A stretch of DNA of 7,121 nucleotides, taken from Betaproteobacteria bacterium (GTDB taxonomy: Bacteria; Pseudomonadota; Gammaproteobacteria; Burkholderiales; Sulfuriferulaceae). Numbering within the stretch: position 1 is the stretch's first letter; each line of letters opens with the position of its first letter. The notes under the pieces are model-generated. The model did not search any database, had not been told where the DNA came from, and saw only the letters and a list, made by a program, of their open reading frames with translations. This document shows positions 1 to 5,344 of this stretch, piece by piece. The DNA lies in NCBI GenBank assembly GCA_003455595.1, contig DMQT01000291.1, positions 1 through 7,121 of the forward strand, in the 5' to 3' direction. The translations under genes were made by a program, and so were the position numbers.

Positions 1-55
1 GGGTCAAATTTAGATGCACATTTGTAAGTGGGTCAGTTTTAAACGCAAATCAACA
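1..55. mobile_element. Outer end of an IS21-like element (partial, continues off the window)
   Basis: The first 55 bases carry two GGGTCA motifs (1-6 and 29-34), an ATGCA-type core, and end in CAACA at 55. On the opposite strand this reads TGTTG followed by TGACCC motifs, an arrangement typical of IS21-family ends, which begin TG, end CA and carry internal repeats. Positions 27-55 match the right end of the short repeat at 5058-5218: 22 of the last 28 bases agree, including the terminal TCAACA. Any transposase genes would lie left of the window. The family name rests on end structure only. Confidence 0.5.
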
Positions 56-101
56 CGCGCATGTATCATCGCAGGGTGTATCGGTACTTAACTCCTCACT
101 C

Positions 102-463
102 ATGAATCCACTATTTCGAATCAAGCTTGCGTTTCTGGCCGTCGTGTTCTGCTGCTGTGCATCAGCCGGCGCAGATGAGTCAGCTCAGTCCGCTGCGAGC
201 GCGCCATCGCCTGTCGTTGTAAAGGTTGAGAAGGCAATAGAACGTGGCGCAAAGGCCGCTGCTAGCGGTGTCGAAAGGGCGTGACGGCAGGCGCGCATGG
301 GGTCAAGCACGGCGCGCACGCTGCTGCCAGTGGTGTTGAGCGCGGTGCAAAGGCTGCTGCGAGAGGCATCGAACACGGTGTAACAGCCACGGATCACGCT
401 GCCAAGGCTGTCGCAAGGAAGGTCGGCACATCACCCGCGTCTTCCTCAGCGGCAAGTAACTGA
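102..463 (+). pseudogene. Exported Ala-rich protein with 11-residue repeats, split by a one-base frameshift
   Basis: The first reading frame starts at ATG 102 and stops at TGA 282-284. The second frame is open from about 281 to TGA 463. Restoring one G in the GGG run at 277-279, or slipping back one base, joins them into a continuous protein of 120 residues. Residues 1-24 form a signal peptide (Arg/Lys n-region, hydrophobic core, A-S-A-G-A before Asp25). From about 45 to 99 there are five 11-residue repeats of the form GVERGAKAAAS, for example at 56-66, 67-77, 78-88 and 89-99. A Lys/Arg-rich and then Ser/Ala-rich tail follows. Such 11-residue periodicity suggests a long amphipathic helix, as in group 3 LEA-like or apolipoprotein-like proteins; this is analogy, not a family assignment. 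No clear Shine-Dalgarno precedes the ATG. A sequencing error in the G run is an alternative to true inactivation. Confidence 0.65.
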
Positions 464-651
464 GCTTGGTCGGTTTTCGGCTGGTCGAGGCTGTGAGCGC
501 CAACTGCATGTCCATCTTCCCAGCACGAAATTGACACTGCCAAGGCAGCCTAACAAAGTTGAAAATTACCGAGTACGAAAACTTTTTTGTGTTTTTAAAC
601 AACCTGGATCGTATTCTGCCGTTCGTTCATGACGCTTGTCGGCCAACAGGC

Positions 652-1560
652 TCAATCCGCCAGACGATCCAACTCCTGATCCGCCAAGGAGGCGGGGTCT
701 TCCTTCGGTTCCAGGTGGGTGGTGATGTGAGCGTGTGGCACGGCCTGGCGAACCTCAGCTTCGATTCGTTCCGACCAATCATGTCCATGCTGGACCGTCC
801 AAGCGCCAGGCACCAGGACATGCAAGGTGACGAAAGCACGGGTGCCCGCCTGACGCGTGCGCAAGGCGTGGAACGCCAGCCCCTGCTGGCGGTAGCCATC
901 CAGCACACTTTCAATCGCCTTCAGTTCTTCCTCGGGGATGGAAACATCCATCAAGCCCGCGGCGGAGCACTGCAGCAGTTGCCACCCGGTCCACACAATA
1001 TTCATGGCCACCAGGATGGCAATCACCGGGTCGAGCCAGAGCCAGCCTGTCACCCACACCAGTCCGACCCCGATAATGACCCCCACTGACGTCCAGACAT
1101 CGGTGAGTAGATGACGCGCGTCAGCCTCCAGGGTGATAGATCTGAATTTTTTGCCCACCCCCATGAGGATGCGCGACGTGGCCAGATTAATCACCGAAGC
1201 GACCACCGACACCGCAAGCCCGATGCCCACCGCTTCGATCGGCTGCGGATTGAGTAGGCGCTCGATGGCTGCATAGGCGATGCTGACAGCGGCGACAAGG
1301 ATGAGAAAGCCTTCGAATGCGCTGGAAAAGTATTCCGCTTTTCCGTGCCCGTGCGCATGGTTGTCGTCCGCCGGTAAGGCTGCCAATGTCAGCATGGCCA
1401 GCGCCATCATCGCTCCCGCCAGATTGACGAAGGACTCGAGTGCATCGGAAAGTAACCCCACCGAGCCGGTGAGCCACCAGGCCCAGCCCTTGAGCAGGAT
1501 TGTGACCAGGGCCGCGGCGATGGAGAGCCAGGCGTAGCGTTTGAGGGAGGCAGGCAGCAT
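652..1560 (-). CDS. Cation diffusion facilitator (CDF) family divalent metal exporter, FieF-like
   Basis: This 302-residue inner-membrane protein matches the CDF family in length and layout. It has about six membrane segments in residues 10-200 and a cytoplasmic C-terminal domain from about 205. CDF proteins exchange cytoplasmic Zn2+, Fe2+ or related ions for protons as dimers. Visible signatures are [20 protein letters not shown] (27-46), the HGHGKAE loop (70-76), and ADARHLLTD (147-154), which carries the TM5 HxxxD pair His150/Asp154. By hand alignment to E. coli FieF, the TM2 pair Asp45/Asp49 becomes Glu42/Asn46; I recall this SDALES variant from related proteobacterial CDFs. The C-terminal domain has His231, His247, His258 and His260 as possible ligands. 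The ATG at 1560 has only a purine-rich GAAGAAGA stretch upstream. The metal cannot be read from sequence alone. It is transcribed away from the iron operon at 1972. Confidence 0.92.
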   Translation of the reverse strand: MLPASLKRYAWLSIAAALVTILLKGWAWWLTGSVGLLSDALESFVNLAGAMMALAMLTLAALPADDNHAHGHGKAEYFSSAFEGFLILVAAVSIAYAAIERLLNPQPIEAVGIGLAVSVVASVINLATSRILMGVGKKFRSITLEADARHLLTDVWTSVGVIIGVGLVWVTGWLWLDPVIAILVAMNIVWTGWQLLQCSAAGLMDVSIPEEELKAIESVLDGYRQQGLAFHALRTRQAGTRAFVTLHVLVPGAWTVQHGHDWSERIEAEVRQAVPHAHITTHLEPKEDPASLADQELDRLAD

Positions 1561-1651
1561 GTCGGTTCTTCTTCGCGGGGGGAGATTGACACTGGGTTTT
1601 CAGACTCGAATCCATTAAACCATTTTTATTCTATCTTGGGAGTGACACCGG

Positions 1652-1732
1652 ATGGCAAGCAAGGCCAACGACACAGGGCAGTTGATCGTCGCCGTAATCA
1701 TCTTGCCTGTTCAACGTTGCCCTCATTCATAA
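1652..1732 (+). pseudogene. Possible truncated start of a small membrane protein
   Basis: The ATG at 1652 follows GGGAGTG at 1638-1644, a workable Shine-Dalgarno at about 7 nt. The 26-residue product begins MASKANDTGQLIVAVIILP and then becomes polar (QRCPHS) before TAA 1730-1732. A short polar N-terminus leading into a hydrophobic stretch that is abruptly cut looks like the beginning of a small membrane protein whose remainder was lost. The product is too short to identify, and chance is a real alternative. Confidence 0.2.
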
Positions 1733-1880
1733 ATAAGCTTGATTTCTTTAATCCAGATATCTGCAAACCGCAGTGTTGTCCTAGTGTGTGAAGCATATCA
1801 AGCGATAACAGTGAAGCGTTGTCAAGCTTTCCAAGACTATTTTTGTAGAGCACTAATCCTTCCTCTAGAACGGGCTTCAA
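1698..1880 (-). pseudogene. Unidentified coding remnant, N-terminus missing
   Basis: A minus-strand frame is open from a stop at 1899-1901 to TGA 1698-1700. Its only early start is TTG at 1880, with no ribosome site. The 60-residue product contains a plausible helical stretch rich in Leu (LDNASLLSLDMLHTLGQHCG, about residues 19-38). I do not recognise the family. Its upstream end runs into the -35 region of the iron promoter, so if it was once a gene it has been truncated there. It may also be a chance frame. Confidence 0.2.
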
Positions 1881-1897
1881 ATGGTAATTTTCCGTTC

Positions 1898-1926
1898 TTT
1901 ACACGATAATCATTATCATTTATATT
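1898..1926 (+). promoter_or_regulatory. Sigma-70-type promoter of the iron-uptake operon
   Basis: TTTACA (1898-1903, one mismatch to TTGACA) and TATATT (1921-1926, one mismatch to TATAAT) are separated by exactly 17 bp. The transcription start would fall near 1933, about 40 nt before the first gene. The spacer is occupied by a Fur box, so bound Fur would occlude RNA polymerase. No competing promoter with better elements is visible immediately upstream of 1972. Confidence 0.75.
1904..1918. promoter_or_regulatory. Fur box (ferric uptake regulator operator)
   Basis: The sequence CGATAATCATTATCA matches the 7-1-7 inverted-repeat Fur consensus TGATAATNATTATCA at every defined position except the first. 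It lies between the -35 and -10 hexamers. This placement is that of an iron-repressed promoter: Fe2+-Fur blocks transcription and low iron relieves it. The function of the genes downstream agrees with this. Confidence 0.85.
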
Positions 1927-1971
1927 GGCATTTATAAATTGTCCAATTAGCTACTTATCCAAGGAGAAGCC

Positions 1972-2310
1972 ATGTTGTTCCGTTCTTTGCTGGCCGTTGG
2001 CCTATCAGGTGCGTTCGCGTTGTCTTGCCCCGTGCTTGCCGCCGACTCGTTGCCGGTGCTGGTGATTCATGGACAGCAGTTCGAACCCGGGGAGTTGGCT
2101 CTCCCTGCAGGCACCAAGCTTAAGCTCGTTATTCGTAACCAGGACCCCCTTCCCGCCGAGTTCGAGAGCTCCGACCTTTCCCGAGAGGTACTTGTGCCGG
2201 CAAATGGCGAAGTAACGATCTACGTGGGGCCTTTGGAACCCGGGCGCTACCAATTCTTTAATGACTTCAACCGTGCTATGCAAGGTACGGTAGTGGCGAA
2301 GGGGAATTGA
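1972..2310 (+). CDS. Periplasmic cupredoxin-like protein of an FTR1 iron-uptake system (FtrB-like)
   Basis: AAGGAG at 1961-1966 sits 5 nt before the ATG, fixing the start. Residues 1-24 form a signal peptide (VLAA before Asp25), so the mature protein of about 88 residues is periplasmic. The fold signature is that of the cupredoxin_1 group found beside bacterial FTR1 permeases: FEPGELALPAGTKLKLVIRN (37-56), then the AEFES element (62-66), then EPGRYQFFNDFN (89-100). In FtrABCD systems the equivalent FtrB is thought to help oxidise or hand over iron to the permease. The mature protein has one His (His33), one Met (Met103) and no Cys, so a classical type 1 copper site cannot form. The usual D-F-H element near the end, as I recall it, is D-F-N here. 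It is the first gene of the operon, and the permease starts 2 nt after its stop. Confidence 0.85.
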   Translation: MLFRSLLAVGLSGAFALSCPVLAADSLPVLVIHGQQFEPGELALPAGTKLKLVIRNQDPLPAEFESSDLSREVLVPANGEVTIYVGPLEPGRYQFFNDFNRAMQGTVVAKGN

Positions 2311-2312
2311 GC

Positions 2313-3161
2313 ATGCTAGCGACGGCGATCATCATGTTCCGAGAAGTGCTGGAGGCAGCGCTCATCATTGCCATCGTACTCGGTGCGAGCCGAGGTATTG
2401 TGGGTCGCGGTCGCTGGGTGGCCACGGGCATCGGATTGGGGCTGTTAGGTGCATCAATCGTGGCGATCCTCGCCGCGGAGATTTCGTCTGCCTTTTCCGG
2501 TAACGGCCAAGCAATTCTTGATGCGGGGATTCTGCTGAGCGCCGTGGCCATGCTCACCTGGCACAACGTATGGATGAGCGCACATGGTCGTCAGCTCGCC
2601 GCCGAGCTGTCTGCTGTGGGTGCGGATGTACAAACGGGCAAGCGGCCCCTCGCTGCCCTGCTCGTCATTACTCTCGTGGCCGTAATGCGCGAAGGCTCTG
2701 AGGCGGTCTTGTTTCTCTGGGCGATTGCCGCTGGCGGAGCCCAAAATGCAAGCATGGTTATGGGTGGGGTGGGTGGCGTCGTAGCCGGTGTTCTGGTTGG
2801 GCTCTTGTTGTACCATGGCCTGTTGCGCATTCCTGCCCGGCATTTCTTCTCGATCACCAGCTGGCTGATTCTCCTACTGGCTGCCGGTCTTGCTGCCCAA
2901 GCCGCAGGATTTCTCAACCAGGCGGGGCTGCTGCCAGCGCTGGGAAATACAGTGTGGAATACCTCCCATATTCTGAGCCAGACCAGTCTAACCGGCCAGT
3001 TTCTGCATATCCTCGTGGGGTATGTTGCTCGCCCATCGGGAATCCAACTCGTGTTTTACGTCGGAACGCTCATGACGATCTTGCTTCTGATGCGTTCCAA
3101 GGGGGGCGGGCGTATGGCGCGAGTGCGAGCGGGGGAGGGGGCGCCAAGAACCTCTGATTGA
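2313..3161 (+). CDS. FTR1-family high-affinity iron permease (FtrC/EfeU-like)
   Basis: This integral membrane protein of 282 residues has about seven membrane segments. It carries the two REXXE signatures of the FTR1 family: Arg10-Glu-Val-Leu-Glu14 in the first segment and Arg126-Glu-Gly-Ser-Glu130 in the fourth. These glutamates bind iron during passage across the inner membrane. Near the C-terminus the segment NTSHILSQTSLTGQFLHILV and the following GYVARPSGIQLVFY are further family hallmarks, recalled from related permeases. I chose ATG 2313 over the in-frame TTG at 2307 because AAGGGG at 2299-2304 is then 8 nt away. Its start lies 2 nt past the cupredoxin stop, so the two are surely co-transcribed and perhaps translationally coupled. 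A basic tail (about residues 262-282) follows the last membrane segment. Confidence 0.93.
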   Translation: MLATAIIMFREVLEAALIIAIVLGASRGIVGRGRWVATGIGLGLLGASIVAILAAEISSAFSGNGQAILDAGILLSAVAMLTWHNVWMSAHGRQLAAELSAVGADVQTGKRPLAALLVITLVAVMREGSEAVLFLWAIAAGGAQNASMVMGGVGGVVAGVLVGLLLYHGLLRIPARHFFSITSWLILLLAAGLAAQAAGFLNQAGLLPALGNTVWNTSHILSQTSLTGQFLHILVGYVARPSGIQLVFYVGTLMTILLLMRSKGGGRMARVRAGEGAPRTSD

Positions 3162-3244
3162 TTTGGAGGCTCTTCCCGTGCAACTTGTCACGGACGGTGA
3201 TAGCCACCGCGGCGTCTTTGGAACCTGCTGAAGGAATTGAATGT

Positions 3245-4015
3245 GTGATAACAAATATGTTTTTTAAAGCCATGCAAGCTCGGGATAGTCGGTCTATCGG
3301 AAATTGGTTAGCAGTGGTTACTACGGCACTGACCGTCGTGCTGGCACAAGGCGCGTGCGCGGACGACTTTATCGTTTACTCACCTTATGTGACCAAGGGG
3401 CAAAACGAGATCGAATTGCGTGGTTTTACCTATCGGGATGGCAGCGCCGACATCAACGGTGCAGGGGGTTTCGAATTGGCGATTTCCCATGCAGTCACCC
3501 GTTGGTGGAAGCCGGAATTGTATTTAGGGCGATTCGAGCGGAACCCCGGCGAGACAACGCATTTGGTAGGTTATGAGTTCGAGAACATCTTTCAGCTCGC
3601 ATCTAACGGAGAATTCTGGGCAGATCCCGGGTTCCTGCTGTCCTACGAATCCAACAAGCAACGTGGCACGCCGGATGCTGTCGAGTTCGGTCCCCTTTTC
3701 GAGAAACGCTCTGGACGGATTGATCAGCGCCTGAATCTGATCTGGGAGAAACAGGTCGGTACCGGGGCAAGCGCGAAATATGCGTTCCGTTCCGCGTATA
3801 GCGTTAACTATCGAATCAACGTCAAGTTTGCACCAGGTCTTGAAGCCTACTATCGACCTGGCGACAATGCCTACCAAATTGGCCCGTTCTTGAGCGGGGA
3901 AATCCCCGGTACTGCCGGCAGTGAGTTTGAGTACAGCGCGGGCGTGGTTTTTGGCATCAATCGGGGTGCGCCGGATCAGACGTTTGTCGCTCGCGTGGAA
4001 TATGGGTTTTTTTGA
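3245..4015 (+). CDS. Predicted outer-membrane beta-barrel protein of unknown family
   Basis: The 256-residue product has an export signal (WLAVVTTALTVVLAQGACA, ending near residue 39, then Asp-Asp). The mature part has many short alternating amphipathic stretches rich in Tyr, Phe and Trp, few long hydrophobic runs, and the C-terminal signature RVEYGFF ending in Phe, typical of BamA-assembled outer-membrane barrels. The mature length of about 217 residues would suit a small barrel of 8-12 strands. I do not recognise the family. The start is uncertain: GTG 3245 is 9 nt after AAGGA (3231-3235), while ATG 3257 and ATG 3272 lack a ribosome site but give normal signal peptides. It follows the FTR1 stop by 83 nt with no terminator between, so it probably belongs to the Fur-controlled operon. 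A role in letting iron or an iron ligand cross the outer membrane is inference. Confidence 0.75.
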   Translation: MITNMFFKAMQARDSRSIGNWLAVVTTALTVVLAQGACADDFIVYSPYVTKGQNEIELRGFTYRDGSADINGAGGFELAISHAVTRWWKPELYLGRFERNPGETTHLVGYEFENIFQLASNGEFWADPGFLLSYESNKQRGTPDAVEFGPLFEKRSGRIDQRLNLIWEKQVGTGASAKYAFRSAYSVNYRINVKFAPGLEAYYRPGDNAYQIGPFLSGEIPGTAGSEFEYSAGVVFGINRGAPDQTFVARVEYGFF

Positions 4016-4229
4016 GGACGTAGTGGTTGAAGGGATATTCAATATGGATACACCCCGGAAATTTAGGGATTGCAGTCCTCCGTGAATAACTCATGAAACT
4101 GGCTTTGCACAATGTGTAATTTGCGTGCAGGTTTGGCATGCTGAGCACAACTGCTGAAATTGAGCATAACCATAACGTAGCTACTTTTTAACGATCAGCA
4201 CCCAGCATGTAAGGCGATTGAGCCTGACT
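4016..4229. other. Convergent intergenic region, no gene or clear terminator
   Basis: The barrel gene and the minus-strand His/Asp protein converge on this stretch. I see no hairpin followed by a T-run for either strand. A near-palindrome TTGCACA-A-TGTGTAA (4105-4119, one mismatched pair) is present but has no gene start nearby to give it meaning. Confidence 0.4.
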
Positions 4230-4541
4230 TCAGTCGTCCTCATCGTCATGATGGTCGTCACCATGGTCACGCCAATGCCGGTGATCTTCCGTATGACCAT
4301 AATAATCATCTCGTCTATCGTACCTGCTGTTATCGTAATACACAGCACGCGGCTGCGCGTAGATATATGCCGGACGTGGCGGTGCGTACACGTAGGCGGG
4401 CTGGTCATAAATCGGCATGCCGAACGAGAAATTAATCCCCACGCGTGGCCGATCGTTATCCGCTTGCGCAATACCTGGCAGTGCCAACAATAGCCCGGCA
4501 CCGAGGGCGAAGCTTGCAAAAATTTGCTGTGATGTTTTCAC
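4230..4541 (-). CDS. Small exported Tyr/Pro-rich protein with a His/Asp-rich tail
   Basis: The frame extends upstream to 4655, but the start is placed at GTG 4541. There AGGAGT (plus-strand 4548-4553) lies 6 nt ahead and an immediate signal peptide follows. The 103-residue product has a signal peptide ending ALPGIAQA (residues 20-27) before Asp28. A central Tyr/Pro-rich segment follows (PAYVYAPPRPAYIYAQPRAV, 46-65), then an Arg/Asp/Tyr stretch, then a tail of alternating His and acidic residues (DHRHWRDHGDDHHDDEDD, 86-103). The layout is that of small periplasmic or surface proteins of unknown function. The tail could chelate divalent metals, which would fit the neighbouring iron permease and CDF exporter; this is inference from composition. 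A perfect inverted repeat lies 34-58 nt upstream. Confidence 0.75.
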   Translation of the reverse strand: MKTSQQIFASFALGAGLLLALPGIAQADNDRPRVGINFSFGMPIYDQPAYVYAPPRPAYIYAQPRAVYYDNSRYDRRDDYYGHTEDHRHWRDHGDDHHDDEDD

Positions 4542-4574
4542 GATCTTACTCCTGTACTCAAGGTGATTTATCCG

Positions 4575-4599
4575 GTCAGCAAACCGCTTGTTTGCTGAC
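4575..4599. promoter_or_regulatory. Perfect 10-bp inverted repeat upstream of the His/Asp-tail gene
   Basis: GTCAGCAAAC (4575-4584) and GTTTGCTGAC (4590-4599) are exact reverse complements around a 5-nt centre. No T-run follows on either strand, so it is not a rho-independent terminator. It sits between the divergent starts at 4541 (minus) and 4635 (plus). It could be a dimeric-regulator operator or a hairpin in the 5' leader of the minus-strand gene. Confidence 0.5.
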
Positions 4600-4634
4600 T
4601 GATTCATACCAGAACGGATTGAACTGGGTGAACC

Positions 4635-4982
4635 ATGGCTGAAGCATATGAGCATGGCGACGTGGAAGGGGTATCAGTTTGTTACTGTTTGTTACTCGAT
4701 CTAATCGACTTGAGCCTGCCGAGTGAGATTAAACTCCGGATAGTCGGCGAATCTGCGTGGCTGGCAAGGCAGGCGCAGAGCACGTTAAACAGTTTAGGCG
4801 TTGAAACAGGATGGCGGAACGTTCCAGACGACCGCTATCCGCTGCTTTGCAGACCTTCAAGCAGGAAGGCGCTAGGGGCTGTTGAGTATCGAAACCGGCC
4901 AGTCATGCGCTGCAAACTCGACAGTAGCCAAGTCCAACACGTGGCCTCTGAATTCAAGCTCATTCCATTCGTTACCAAGTAA
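4635..4982 (+). CDS. Hypothetical protein, weakly supported
   Basis: A 115-codon frame starts at ATG 4635 and ends at TAA 4980-4982. Codons often begin with G and the composition is not absurd, but there is no Shine-Dalgarno, no signal peptide and no motif I recognise. Residues 15-31 (VCYCLLLDLIDLSLPSE) are mildly hydrophobic. The frame overlaps a minus-strand open frame (4872-5033) that looks equally protein-like, so at most one of them is likely real over the shared part. It is divergent from the His/Asp-tail gene and ends about 75 bp before the IS21-like repeat at 5058. Confidence 0.3.
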   Translation: MAEAYEHGDVEGVSVCYCLLLDLIDLSLPSEIKLRIVGESAWLARQAQSTLNSLGVETGWRNVPDDRYPLLCRPSSRKALGAVEYRNRPVMRCKLDSSQVQHVASEFKLIPFVTK

Positions 4983-5033
4983 CCAGCTGGCTCGTTCATA
5001 CCACTGTATTAACTCAGCATACGCATTCGTCAA
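4872..5033 (-). pseudogene. Possible coding fragment cut by the adjacent repeat element
   Basis: On the minus strand a frame stays open from inside the repeat (about 5084) to TAG 4872-4874. The nearest usable start is TTG 5033, without a ribosome site, giving 53 residues. The translation looks protein-like, with acidic/aromatic segments such as AYAELIQWYERASWLLGNEW (residues 4-23) and GHVLDLATVEFAAHDW. I do not know the family. The lack of a start and the abutting repeat suggest a C-terminal remnant of a gene truncated by the element. Confidence 0.22.
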
Positions 5034-5057
5034 AGCTGGTGTGATGGGTGGGGAGTT

Positions 5058-5218
5058 TGTTGTGATGTATTGTCGATTGACCCATCATATATACCTTAGG
5101 GTGACCCACCAAACATGGGTTCATGCCAAGTATTATCGTCGGTTGCCTTCATACATGCGGGGCAATATTAAATGCACAATTTAGGAACAAGTGGATCAAT
5201 CTGAAATGCAACTCAACA
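5058..5218. repeat. Short non-autonomous IS21-like element, left copy (complete)
   Basis: A 161-bp unit begins TGTTG and ends CAACA. Its ends are imperfect inverted repeats of about 28 bp. Near the left end are two TGACCC motifs spaced 24 bp (from 5078 and 5102), and near the right end is GTGGATCA. A 127-bp core (5075-5201) matches 6299-6425 without a gap in 88 of 127 bases. It encodes nothing. Such internal TGACCC-type repeats with TG/CA ends resemble IS21-family termini joined without the istA/istB genes. I see no target-site duplication. Confidence 0.65.
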
Positions 5219-5278
5219 GAAGCGGTCAGGTGTCATCGAGCGCTTCAATTGGGTAGTCTTGCTCACCTTTTATGTTCA

Positions 5279-5309
5279 ATGTGCTGCATCGCACATGGGC
5301 CGCAAGCCC
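5279..5309 (+). promoter_or_regulatory. Two adjacent small hairpins in the leader of the yihY-family gene
   Basis: ATGTGC (5279-5284) pairs perfectly with GCACAT (5291-5296) around a 6-nt loop. It is followed directly by GGGC (5297-5300) pairing with GCCC (5306-5309) around CGCAA. They end 35 nt before the ATG, which has no recognisable Shine-Dalgarno. No T-run follows, so they are not terminators. A leader-structure role is only a possibility. Confidence 0.25.
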
Positions 5310-5344
5310 GTCACGATAGAGTCACTTGCTAACCATAGCCACCC

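Larger units (their letters stand above)
1561..1897. other. Intergenic region with scrambled gene scraps
   Basis: This gap lies between the divergent CDF gene and the iron-operon promoter. It is clearly AT-richer than the flanking genes. No complete gene is convincing. It contains a 26-codon plus-strand start with a plausible ribosome site (1652-1732) and a longer open minus-strand frame (1698-1898) with no good start; both are listed separately. The two overlap around 1700-1730, which suggests a junction between unrelated gene remnants. No transfer RNA or rho-independent terminator is evident. Confidence 0.5.

Noticed and set aside
537..548. CTGCC-AA-GGCAG palindrome with T-rich sequence about 35 bases downstream, as a terminator
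   Set aside because: The stem has only a 2-nt loop and the T-run does not follow directly.
559..1089. A 176-codon plus-strand frame opposite the CDF gene
   Set aside because: It lies almost entirely antisense to a well-supported CDF transporter, has Gln/His-rich shadow composition and has no ribosome site.
3524..4042. A 172-codon minus-strand frame opposite the barrel gene
   Set aside because: The plus-strand frame has a signal peptide and an outer-membrane C-terminal signature; the minus frame has neither.
4105..4119. Near-palindrome TTGCACA-A-TGTGTAA as an operator
   Set aside because: It lies in a convergent intergenic region with no gene start nearby and has one mismatched pair.
4542..4655. 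N-terminal extension of the His/Asp-tail protein to 4655
   Set aside because: The extension would precede a signal peptide that must be near the N-terminus, and GTG 4541 has a strong, well-spaced AGGAGT.
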